Positions 1 to 10,900 of a stretch of 64,000 bases of DNA are shown here, in pieces. This stretch comes from Lichenostomus cassidix (taxonomy: Eukaryota; Chordata; Aves; Passeriformes; Meliphagidae). Position numbers and translations under genes: made by a program. Where the stretch lies: positions 65,252,565-65,316,564 of the forward strand of contig CM039211.1 of the NCBI GenBank assembly GCA_008360975.2. Direction: 5' to 3'. Positions within the stretch are counted from its first letter, which is position 1, and each line of letters begins with the position of its first letter. The notes under the pieces are model-generated. The model searched no databases and had not been told where the DNA came from. It worked only from the letters and a program-made list of their open reading frames with translations.

Positions 1-1462
1 GGTAAACACACATAGACTCAGAAAAGTGTCATTTTGTTCAGCATACCAAATGTTTCATAAAGCCAGAACAGAGGAATCATTTCCAATCTTAAGTTTTGTT
101 ACCAGTAGCCAGAGAAGTCATTATGTTGCAAATTATTTATTATTCTGTGGCTCAAAAATAACAAACTCTCCCAAGAACCCAAAATAAGAAAGTAGAAACT
201 TCTACACTCATGGCTACTCTCATTACTAGGCTCATGCACATGACAACTTTGTTTCATATAAATGCTGTGTATAATTTTATAGAAAGAAATATTATTTTGA
301 TGTTAAGACATCAAGTTATAAGCAGAAGGATAATAAAGAATTTGTTATTTTATTAATATTAGAAATATATTTAATGGAAACATTTGCAAGAGTGTGTAGT
401 GCTGGGAAAATTCTGATTGTTAATGGGTTTAACAAAATAATGAATCTTGAAAAATGTTTTCTTTCAATACTGCCTCATACATAAAGGTTTAGTCTTTCTT
501 GCAAAGCTGTAGTTCTGATACAGAAGAATTCCTATATAGTCAGGCTAAACTAAAAAAAGGAGAGGAAAATCGATTGTAAATGGAATTAGGATAATCCCCA
601 GAGTTATTGTTGCCATCACAGCTTGCATACCCTTCTGCCTACAAGTATTTCAGAGTTAATGTACCAAGTCCCAGAGCAGCAACAAAAGATGGAGGTGGGG
701 TCCAATTTTCTGTTAATTTCACAGTAAAGAGAGTCCATATGTTTGTTCCTTTTACACATTCCAATAACTATATTGTTCACTTTATTTATATATGAAATAC
801 TAAAATGTGTATAAGATGACTGTGATTTTATGATGTATTCATAATAACAAAGATATTTTTTCTTACACTGTTGGTAGCTGCTTTTTTGTTACACATTGCT
901 CTTTCTCTGAAACACCAATGTTGGCTGGAAGGAAGAGACGGCAGGAAACATATTACACTGCCTTTCAGCATTTTTCTTGGACCTGAACTATACAGTCATA
1001 GGTCTTGGACTCTAGGACATGAGCTCTTGCAAGCTGGTTGGGGGAGGGACGGGGGGGGAGTTGGAATAGTCATAGAACAATTCTCTTGGATTTCAGAAAG
1101 TAGATAGTGCAAGCAAAATGTTAAAGACAAAAAAATCTGTAGTTAGCAGATCTAAGAATTAAAAGGCAGACAAAGGAGTTCCCAGCTGTATTGGGAATCC
1201 TGATAATATTATTGTTCCGTGACTGTATGATAGTAACAGAACAGAAATGTCAAGAATTCATGAAAAGCAGAATCTGTTAGCTGATGTCTGCAATTGGGGA
1301 AAGCCAGATGGCAGTCATATGACATAACGATGCAGTCCTTTTAATTTTAACCAGTCACACAGCAGCGTATGAAAGTTAGACGTTTTTTAATCTGCCTGTT
1401 TAGATTCAAAATCTGTGAGCTAATATAAGGGCTCACATCCTATAGTTTTAAAAGAACTAACA
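1..1462. other. AT-rich flank, no gene seen
   Basis: This stretch is AT-rich and has only short chance reading frames without splice-site support or recognisable protein similarity. I see no clear CR1 or LTR signature in it. It may be distal upstream sequence of the MRPL17 promoter. Confidence 0.5.
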
Positions 1463-1596
1463 GAGGACAGCCGGGACATTGGATTGGCGCGGCGCGGCTG
1501 CTTCGCCCCCGCAGCACCTTCCCGCTCCGCCGGTGTGTCCCGGAGCCCTGTCCCGGAGCCCTGTCCCGGTCAGAGCTCCCGGTACGCGGCTGCGGG
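1463..1596. other. GC-rich, CpG-rich block upstream of MRPL17
   Basis: Base composition changes sharply from the AT-rich flank to a CpG-rich block. It contains a 13-bp unit (CCCGGAGCCCTGT) present twice in tandem at 1539-1564. A CR1 fragment lies directly to its right and the MRPL17 promoter follows. I infer that this block and the promoter once formed one CpG island that the CR1 insertion split. Confidence 0.45.
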
Positions 1597-2122
1597 CTGG
1601 GCTGCATGAGAAGCGCAGTGCCAGCAGGTCGAGGGAGGAGATCGTGTCACTCTACTCAGCATGGAGCGCTGTCTCCAGTTCTGGGCTCCTCACCGCAAGA
1701 GAGACATGGGAGAAGGTCCAGGTGACGGTGACAAAAGTAATTGAGGGACTGGAGTATGGCTTATGAGAAAAGGCTGATGGAGCTGGGCATGTTCAGCCTA
1801 AAGAAGACACGGCTGAGAGGGGACCTCATCAATGCCTGTCAGTATCTGCAGGGGGGTGTGAAGGGATGCACCAGGCTCGGCTCGGTGGTGCAACGGGAAA
1901 CACGAAGCAACAGCCAGAGCTGATGCACAGGAAGTTCACCTGAACACGAGGAAGAATTTGCTTACTGTTCGAGCTGACAGAGTACTGGAACAGATTTCCC
2001 GGAGAGGCTGTGGAGTCTCCCTCATCGGAGAGAACCGCATGAACGCACTCCTGTGCCGTGTGCCCTAGGACGCCTCTGTTTGAACAGAGAGGTTGGACCA
2101 GGGGTCCATTTCCAACCCGACC
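1597..2122 (+). mobile_element. CR1 LINE fragment, plus sense
   Basis: The sequence follows the familiar avian CR1 3' region: a GTCGAGGGAGG-like block, then CTCCAGTTCTGGGCTCCTC, a GGACTGGAG block, GAGCTGGGC..TTCAGCCT, CTGAGAGGGGACCTCATCAA, and GAAGAATTTGCTTACTG. It ends in a degraded CCATTTCCAACCC. It is 5'-truncated, as is usual for CR1, with no coding capacity left. It ends about 25 bp before the conserved promoter element of MRPL17. Confidence 0.85.
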
Positions 2123-2145
2123 CGTTCCGGGATTGCGCGGCCGTG

Positions 2146-2170
2146 ACTACAGTTCCCAGCGAGCTGCGCG
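2146..2170 (+). promoter_or_regulatory. ZNF143/THAP11-type promoter element
   Basis: ACTACAGTTCCCAG followed by a GCTGCGCGG tail closely matches the ACTACAATTCCCAG-type element bound by ZNF143 and THAP11 in vertebrate housekeeping and nuclear-mitochondrial promoters. It lies about 80-95 bp upstream of the MRPL17 start codon in GC-rich sequence, where a core promoter is expected. The match is read by eye, and binding is inferred from knowledge of the motif. Confidence 0.65.
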
Positions 2171-2210
2171 GCGCCCGGGCGCTGCCGGGAAGCGGCGGCG
2201 GTCGGGGCTG

Positions 2211-2238
2211 TCGGTCGGTCGGTCGGTCGGTCGGTCGG
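2211..2238 (+). repeat. (TCGG)7 microsatellite
   Basis: Seven perfect TCGG units end four bases before the MRPL17 ATG, so the repeat probably forms the last part of the 5' UTR. Every unit contains a CpG. Length changes here would alter the leader right at the start codon without touching the protein. Confidence 0.9.
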
Positions 2239-2242
2239 CGGG

Positions 2243-2947
2243 ATGAGGCTGTCGCTGGCGGCCGCCATCTCGCATGGCCGCGTGTACCGGCGGTTCGGGC
2301 TCAGCCCGCGGTCGCGCCTGGACCTGCTGCGGAACCTGGTGACGGCGCTGGTGCGGCATGAGCGCATCGAGACGCCCTGGGCGCGGGCCGACGAGATGCG
2401 CGGCTACGCCGAGCGGGTGAGCGGCGGCACCGCGGCGGGCCGGGCGGGACCGGGGGGCGGCGGGTGGCCGAGGCACCTTGACCCACCGCCTCACAACTGA
2501 CCCGCCGCCCCCTGCCTGACCCGCCGCCTCCTTCCTCCCCGCAGCTCATCGACTACGCCAAGCGGGGCGACACTGACGAGCGCGCCATGCGCATGGCGGA
2601 TTTCTGGCTGACCGTAAGTACCCCCCAGCCCCACACGGGTCCCGGCCCGCCGCGGTGCCGGGGCTGAGCGTGCCGCCCCGCAGGAGAAGGACCTCATCCC
2701 CAAGCTGTTCAAAGTGCTGGCGCCGCGCTTCCAGCCGCACCCGGGCAGCTACACGCGGCTGCTGCAGATCCCCAACCGGGACGGGCTGGACCGCGCTAAG
2801 ATGGCGGTGATCGAGCTGAAGGGGAACGCGCTCCCGCCGCTCGTCCGCCCGCGCCGCGACTCCGACAAGACGCTGCTGAACCAGCTGCTCAAGGGATACC
2901 GGCAGGACGCGCAGCGGGCGGCAGCCCACCGGGGCACCCCTGTCTAG
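2243..2947 (+). CDS. MRPL17: Mitochondrial ribosomal protein L17 (bL17m)
   Basis: This encodes a protein of the large subunit of the mitochondrial ribosome, homologous to bacterial L17. Three exons join in phase: 2243-2416, 2545-2613 and 2684-2947, giving 168 aa (the human protein is about 175 aa). Introns are 128 and 70 bp with GT-AG ends. Recognisable family segments are the start [20 protein letters not shown], then [20 protein letters not shown] in exon 1, [15 protein letters not shown] in exon 2, and [19 protein letters not shown] in exon 3. The start matches the family N-terminus exactly. The gene is very GC-rich and sits in a CpG island, with a ZNF143-type element and a (TCGG)7 tract just upstream. 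A polyadenylation signal follows at 3160. ARHGEF39 lies tail to tail downstream. The C-terminus after the conserved region is short and diverges from mammals, as is common in this family. Confidence 0.96.
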
Positions 2948-3159
2948 GGTCCCCTGTGCCCCGAGCGGGGTCCCGGTGAGCTGCCCGCGCACCTGGGCGC
3001 TGTCCTGGGGCACGGGGAGGTGTGACAGGAGGGCTGGAGGGTGATGGAGGTTGCTGTGGTGTGGGCTGAGTTTACTGGCTTCTTCCAGTGGTTTGAATAG
3101 AGACTCAGCAGGAGAGGGAAGTCAGGCTCGGAGCCCTGATGGTTGATATGCTCTGTGTA

Positions 3160-3165
3160 AATAAA
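3160..3165 (+). promoter_or_regulatory. MRPL17: MRPL17 polyadenylation signal
   Basis: AATAAA occurs about 210 bp after the MRPL17 stop codon and is the first canonical signal downstream. The implied 3' UTR of roughly 230 bp is normal for such a gene. A CR1 fragment begins about 45 bp further on. Confidence 0.75.
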
Positions 3166-3207
3166 CTTTGTTCAGAAAGTCGGTTTGCTTGTATTTGAAT
3201 TGTGTTC

Positions 3208-3445
3208 GGAGAATTACAGAATCATTTAGGTCGGAGGAGACCTCTGAGGTTATGTCCAGCCTCTGATCGGATACCACCATGTCAACCAGACTGTGGCACT
3301 GAGTGCCAAATCCAGTCTTTCTTTTAACACCTCCAGGGATGGTGACCACCATCACCTGAGCAGCCCATTCATGTCTTTTCACCCTTTCTGTGAAGAAATT
3401 CTTCCTAATGTCCAACATAAACCTACCCTGGCACACCGTAATTCC
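3208..3445 (-). mobile_element. CR1 LINE 3' fragment, minus sense
   Basis: It begins with ACAGAATCATTTAGG and continues with CTCCAGGGATGGTGACCACC, GCAGCCCATTC and TGTGAAGAAATTCTTCCTAATGTCCAAC. This is the reverse complement of a CR1 3' end. It lies between the convergent MRPL17 and ARHGEF39 genes. Confidence 0.85.
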
Positions 3446-4966
3446 TGTGCTTTTAATTCCGTAAAAATGGGTTTGTTACAGTTTCTGGTCCCACATCCCT
3501 GCTCTGGAGCATCACCACTTCACTGTGTCAGAGCTGCAGTGTGTTGTAGGAGCCAGTGTTCAGCATTTCAGGGTGGGAAGTTTGGTGAAAAATAAGACAC
3601 TTCTGCTGTTTCAGAAGCACTGAATGCAGATAGGATGCTAACACTAAGGTAAGTCTTATAAAAAGAGACTGCCAGAGGAACTTGTCTTAAGGTAGTAACG
3701 TAGGCAGGAGACCCAGTAATCTCTAGCAAGGGCTTGACAGCTCCAAAAGCCCCAGCTTCAAATGCAGAATTGCAAGAAGTCTCGGTATTACTCTGTAACA
3801 AAAAGGGGGAGTAGCTGAACTTTTTCTGAGTGATGTAACTACTGAGCAATAAGAATCTTAAATTGTTAGCTTTGTCTTTGATTTCAAGCATGACTAGTAC
3901 TTGACAGTCATAGCTATAACTTTGAAATTAAAAAAACCTAAAACAAAACCAACCCAAACATAAAACCACAGGACAAAATACCAGGTTGGAAGGGACTTGA
4001 ATACCTGGTCCAACCTTTCTTGGCAAAAAATGGTGGAACCAGTGTGGCTTCCAAAACCCTGTTGCGTTTTTTTCTCACAAGTTTCACAAACCTAAGACAT
4101 TTAAATGAATGAACCTGTATAGCAAGTCAATTGTATGTAAAGACAAGAAAAAGGTAATTCTCTCCTCAGGACATTTACCCACACAGTACCAATCCTGTTT
4201 TAATAAACCCCAGTGAGAAATTTAAGATGGGTGGTACTGCTTAAGGAAGAAAGAAAAACAGTTGAACTCCTGAAAGGTCAGTGTTCAGACATATCTTCAT
4301 GTATCTAATAACCTTGAAATTGCCCTCTTTGCAGTTGGCCATATTGAGATGTTTTCTGAACCAAACTACTGCAAAACTCCCACATTATTAAAAGTCCACG
4401 CTGAGGCATTAACAAAATACAAAAATACCTTTTAAAAATATTTAATGAGGGAAAACAAGTCACACTTTCATCTGCTTGACTTTAAGTTAATAGTCTGAGT
4501 TTACTAAAGTGCAGAAAAGCTAGAAGTTTGTAAGCTAAATTGAGGAAAATCCTTGATGCAGATTTTTTTTTTAATTTACAAATGCATTTTTTGCAGTATC
4601 TGCATGAACATCAGGGTAGCTGACAAAGCATTTGTCCTCTCATAAGCAGAGTGTGTAGTCCCTGTCAATTCAGTGCTACTGTATGTCCCTGAACATTTTC
4701 TAAAATTGTGGAAGTTACTGCCATGAGGGTGGTTGTCCTGCCAGTCTGTCTTGTGCTTGGGTGGGTCAGGTTTTCAGCTTCCTGTATAGGAAAACAAAGG
4801 GGAAGCTCACAGTTAATGTGGGAAATCTGTCCTTACTATTCCCTTGTATCATGGTTGCCAGTGTCAGGCCTTCTCCATCACCCTTATAACCATACACAGG
4901 TCCATATTGTGACTTTTATGTCCTGTCCCCTTCCCTCAGCCCCTTCCACTTCTGGAAAATAGATTC
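3446..4966. other. Intergenic and 3' UTR sequence between convergent genes
   Basis: Between the CR1 fragment and the ARHGEF39 stop codon I find no coding exon. A degraded CR1-like piece (about 3963-4075) contains CAGGTTGGAAGGGACTTG and TGGTCCAACC. On the minus strand the ARHGEF39 3' UTR must end in this interval. I see no AATAAA on that strand close to the stop, but the variant ATTAAA occurs at 4441-4446. Confidence 0.45.
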
Positions 4967-7900
4967 CTACCTGACTGCAGCTGTGAGACTCCGATACCAG
5001 TCATTGATTTCTTGTTGGTTGCTGGACATCAGCAGCAGTGTCTTGTGTGGAAAGGAAAGCTGAAAGGCAAACAGAATCTGTGGAATTCCTTGCCAAGGCA
5101 GTACTCTGGTAAAAGGAAAGTCATCACCACTGAATTTAACTCAATCCCTGCATGCTGATATTCACCCTTTTCCTTCCCAGATTGAAAAAATTAGCCTTAG
5201 TGCTGGGAGAAGCTAGAGGCTGAACAGTAGGGCAAGTGCCAGTCTTGTCCATTCTTTCCAGCCACACCTGAATGTGCAATTTGACTTCATTGTTTGGAGG
5301 TGAGCAATTACAGTTCTCAACAGCTCTTTATCCAGTTTTCTACCATATTCCAAGCTGTCCCTAGGGGTCCTTCCACTACAGTCATCTACAGGTCACAGCT
5401 CACTCAAAGAGTTCTTTGTCATAGCTCACAAGAAAAGAGCCGACACAGTCCCAGGTGCAACCTTGGAAGAACTGACCTTGAAACTCCTACAGAAGACTGG
5501 TCCCCGTTGAGGACACTGCAGTCCTCAGGGAGTTAGGTGCACAAGCTGTTGTGATAACACCCACATTTTTCATTCTCTTTTTCTACAAGTTCAGTCCACA
5601 GTCAGTGTAATGCCACATATTCACTGTCACTTGACTGTGGGCTGTCCCCCCAAACTTGTGGCTCTGATGAGGGCATGTCAGAGTCCTAGTGGAGCCTCCC
5701 TGCCTGAGCTAAGTGAAGCAACCAGCAGCCTGTAAGCCCAGAGTGTGCAGGAGGGCCTACACCGTGAAAGGAAAAGCACCTACATCACTCAAGAAGAGAA
5801 GGGTTGCCCTAACTCAGACCCATCCACTGCATTTTGTCCCCATTCTTATCATGTCAATCCTGCTGCTGCTGCTGCTGCTGACACAGCTGGAGAAATGCTT
5901 CCAGCTCTGACTCTGCTGGTGCTCCTGCCAGGCACAGGTGGGAAGACTTACACTGAGCAGTCCTCCCTGGCTCCGCGTGTGGCCAAACACTTTATCCACT
6001 GAGCACTGCTGGAGTGGGTAGACAGCCTGGCAGGACAGTTTGTTCGAGTTCAGTGGGTGCAGTGGGTGGCAGGGCTTTGCTGCAATGAGGATATCAGAGA
6101 ACAGGAAGAACATCCTGCGCTTCAGTTCTTCTCCCTTGGAAGGCACCACCAAAAGCCAGCCTTCCCGGATATACCAGCGCCCTGGGCATGTGGGGGAAAC
6201 AGACAGCTGTGAGATCTGGGGGAAGGCAGGCAGGAAAAAAAGTAAAGGATGTAATGAGACAAACAGGAATACAGTGTGAGCCACCCTTGTAGGTTACTGT
6301 GTTCTGCATCAATTCCAACCACTAGAAGGCACTGGATGTCAGCTGGGTGCAGCCCACCAGCACGGATAACACCTGAGCAAAAGCAGTAACCAGCCCAAAA
6401 CGCTTAGCAAATGAGGAGCAGCTGAAGTTGTTATAAACCTGCTGTGTTAATTAGGGGTATATAATCATACACACATCTGTATAAAGTGATCAGAGCAAAA
6501 AAGTTTGAAAATGGTATACATACCTTTAAATTAACATAAGCCTTCAGAAAACACACTATGAACTATCTTAAATTGTGTTGCCCAGTTGTTTGTCATTAGT
6601 GGTGAAACAGAAGCTAGCTTAAGTTTTGAGAATTTATTATTTTTCCCTTATTTTTTTGTTTGGGTGTGCCAATTAAATACATACAATCAAACCACCCCAA
6701 AAACAAAACAAAACCAAGTTTCACAGGTCATCTAACTATATAAAACCCTCCAGTAGCTAAGAGATTACAGAATACAGACTGCTGTTCTAAAGAGAAGACA
6801 TCAAAGGAGATGGAAAATGAGGAAGGTCCAAATGGGCAACCTTGTCAACCTCTCTTGCAGAACAGAGTCCAGTGTCATCCAACTATGAAATGAAATGTGA
6901 TAAAATAAGAGGAAAAGAAAGCAGCAGGAAAATAATCAAAACAAGTTGATAAACCTTGCTGTAAACAGCAATTTTAAAAAATGAATAATGAAGTAAATGA
7001 AATAATCTTACTAGGATTATTGTGCAAGATAGCCATCAACTCATGGGAATTATGAAGACACCTGCCAGTAATATTATTTATAAAAGTGTAAATCCATAAC
7101 AAGGTATTGCCACCTGGTCTTGTCTAGGAAACATCTGCCATGGAATTTCAGCCACTCTTTCACACCTTAACTCCTGCATGAGTTATTAAGTACCTTCTAA
7201 AAAAACCCAACTTTGTTTTAATTGTGGATTGTGTCTTGTTAATATGCCACAGTCTCAAAACAAAGAGGAGAGTGTATTCCTGCTTAGCTTACTCCACAGG
7301 AACCACTCTTATCTGAAGAAGAAACTGAAGAAGAGAAGGATGAGGTGCAGGAATTCATCCAGGTTTAAAAAAACAGATGGAAGGAAAATGTCAGCATCAT
7401 GGGGCTGGACTGGGAGCTGTTTACCTCAGGCTGTGCTGTGATCAGACTCACAGGCATACAATCTGATCCAGACTGTACTGGAAGTTTTGGAATATAGATC
7501 CACATCCAGGATTCCCAGGTGTAAAAGTTCTAGGAAATTGTTGTGAAAGAAGGGCAAGAAAATATCCCTAGGGAAGCTCTGGATGACAGAACAAAGTGCT
7601 CATTTAGGGAGGCAGTTCCAGTTGATACAGTATTTGTCCTAAATATGGAAGGCAGCAAGAAAAGCAGGGTCTCCTCACTGGGAGCAGTACATCTCAGAGA
7701 CACTGGCAGATGTGAGACACACATGTCCAACACCCCGCTTTGGTAAGAATCTGCAGCATTTTGTTTTGTGTCCTGCATCCTGCTGGCAACGGGACACAAT
7801 CTTAACTGTTCTGCAAAAGCTATCTTGTTTCTGGAAAGCTGGCCCAAAACTAGCAAGCCCCAGCTGCCTCTTATGTTTCTGCTTCTCATATCTAATAGTA

Positions 7901-10900
7901 ACTATGTAACTCCAGCCGACGGAAAACATGACTGCAAGAATTCTCTGTCCTAGATAATGGAAATGCCTTTACTGACCCTCAACACTCATCCTACTACGTC
8001 TCAGAATTTTCAGAGATCACAAAAAATCAGTGGACCAAACACTTTCAAACAATGGCCATCTCTGGTCTAGTTATACTGTTTTCGGGTGTTTTGGAGAATA
8101 AGCTTTGATAAGTAACCTTTGTTCTACCTGTGCTGGTTTGGCTGGGATAGAGTTAACTTTTTCCATAGTAGCTGGCAGGTGGCTGTTTTGGATTTGCACT
8201 GAAAACAACATTGACAACACAGGCATCTTTTATCTATTGCTGTGTAAGGACTGCTCAGTATCAAGGTCTTTTCTGCTCCACATCCCACAAGTGAGGAGGC
8301 TGGGAGTGCACATGAATTTGGGAAGGTCACAGCTGGGACAGCTGATCCAAACTCCCCAAAGGGATGATATCAGCTGTATCATATAGCATCATGTTCAGCC
8401 TATTTTTCTGGGGAAAGAAGGAGGAAAGGGGGGAGTTTTGAAGTGATGCCACTTGTCTTGCCAGATAACCACTATCTGTGGTAGCGACCTGCTTTCCCAG
8501 GAATAGCTGAACACCTGCCTGCCCATGGGAAGTAGTGGATGAATTCCTTGCATGGCTTTGCTTGCATGAACAGCTTTTGCTTTACTTGCTAAGCTGTTTT
8601 TATCTCATCCCACAAGCTTTCTCAGTTTTACCATTCTGAGTCTTTCCCTGTCCCACTAGGGAAGATTTGTTTCAGCCAAAGAGCCACATGTATGAATCAC
8701 AACCACATTCATAAAAACCTGGAGGTACAGCAGAGTTTAGTAAGGGTACAAATGAAGCCACAAGTGACCATTTCAAAATTGCCCAGATTGGGCACACTTC
8801 TTACAATATTTCATACATAGCTTGGAGTGTGGTCTGAGCATTGAGAGCATACAGTCACATGAGAAACCTATTATCCATTTAGATGTTCTTACATGCCAGT
8901 GACTGTGGCTTTATGTATCTCAGCTATCAACACTGATACACTCATTTCTGGTACAGTTTAACCATGCAGATAAAAGAAAATTCTTCATATGTAGGGTCTG
9001 AGCAGAATTCCATGAATCTTGTAGCTTAATGTAAACAACAATACAATTCTTGTGCCCTTGACACTCAGAAATCTATGGTTCCTGCAATGGCGTAGGGACA
9101 ATGCCACTACTTACACTCTGCCAAAAGAATTTAGTGTCTCTCTTTCATTCCCAGCCAGGACTTACACTCCTGACCTGCTTGGGTTCCTAACTTCTAACTA
9201 CATGTCATCAGCTTCTCCCATCTGAATGTCAAGCAATTAAACTCTTCCTTATCCTTACCCAAAAATTCTTTAAAAAAAAAAAAAAGATGCTTGAATTAGT
9301 CATATTCCTTTACCCCTTATCTGTGGAATCTGAAGGATAGAAAGGGAAAAACTGGTCAATATGAGTTGAGTTGCAGATGAAGGAGAACATATCTCCATGC
9401 ATCTCAGCATGGCAGAAGACAAATAGAGATGTCAGTAAGACCCACCTGGAGCCAAAACCTGAGTCTTCTGTCCTTTTAGCAGTTTCTGAACCCGAAGTAG
9501 CTGCAGTGAGTTCTCTCTCTTATCAAAGATGTCTTGGACCCACTGAGATACCTCACAAACAGACTTCACAGCCTCTGAAATTATAGCAGCACAGTGTGAG
9601 GTTATCGCAAATGGTTGTGTATTTCACCTTATACACCTTACTAAGAAAAGATAATATGAAATTAAGATGCAAAGTTTTAAACCAAGTACCAACAGGAATT
9701 TTAGCAAGAGGTTGGACTAGATCACCTCCAAAGGCCTCTCTCCAGCCAACAGTTCTGCAGTTCTAGAAAACATTTGCCAATGAAACATTAGAGAGAGGAA
9801 TAATTTCCTAGATTTGGATGCAAAAACAGGGAAAAATGCCCTACAAGTGGTGTAAACTGCATGTAAAAAACACAGAATCATTTAGGTTGGAAAAGACTGC
9901 TGAGATCACCAAGTTCAACCTTTGACTGAACACTATCTTGCCAAGTAGACCATGGCATCGAGTGTAATTTCTCAAACATTTTCAGGGATGGTGACTCTAC
10001 CACTTCCCTGGGCAGTCCATTCCAATGTTGAACAACCCTTTCCACGAAGAAATGCCTCCCAATGTCCATCCTGAACTTTCCCTGGCACAGCTTGCGGCCA
10101 TTTCTTCTCATCCTGTTGCTTATTACCTGGGAGAAGAGGCTGACCCCAAATGCCCACAACCTTTCAGATACTTGTAGGGAGTGATCAGGAGCCCCTTTTC
10201 TCCAGGATAAACACCTCCAGCTCCCTCAGCCACATCTCACAGGACTTGTGCTCCAGACCATTCCCCAGCTCCACTGCCTTTCTCTGGACTTGCTCCAGCA
10301 CCCCAATGTCAATCCTGCAGTGAAGGGCTCAAAACTAGACATGGGATTTGAGTTGTGGCCTCACCAATGCTGAGTACAGAGGAACAATCACTTCCCTGGT
10401 CCTGCTGGACACACTGTTGGTGATACCAGAATTCCATTAGCCTTCTGGCCACCTGGACACACTGCTGATCAGCACCCCCAGGTCCTTTCCCCTTGGGCAG
10501 CTGTCCTGCCACTCTGCCCCAGCCTGGAGCTGCCTGAAGTTGCTGTGACCCCAGGGCAGGACCAGCACTTGGCCTGGTTGAACCTCACACAATTGGCCTT
10601 GGCCCATGGATGCAGCCTGTGCAGATCCCTCTGCAGAGGCTTCCTCCCACCCAGCCTGGGGTTATCTGCAAACTGACTGAGGGTGCTCTTGATTCCCTCA
10701 TCCAGATCATCAGTAAAGGACTGACGCTAGTACTGAGTCCTGGAGGACACCTCTAGTGACCAGATATAGCATGAAGGACATGCCTAGTAAATTGAGGCAT
10801 GTGACCAAGAGAATCAGAGAATGGTTTGGATTGGAAGGGACCTTAAAGATCATCTCTTTCTAAACTGCTTATCATGGGCAGAGACACCTTCAAATACCTC

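Noticed and set aside
6182..6284. Extension of the ARHGEF39 PH exon to the upstream ATG in the open frame
   Set aside because: The frame is open through intron sequence, but the CATGCCCAG acceptor at 6182 is needed to join the previous exon in phase and gives GRWYIREGW as expected.
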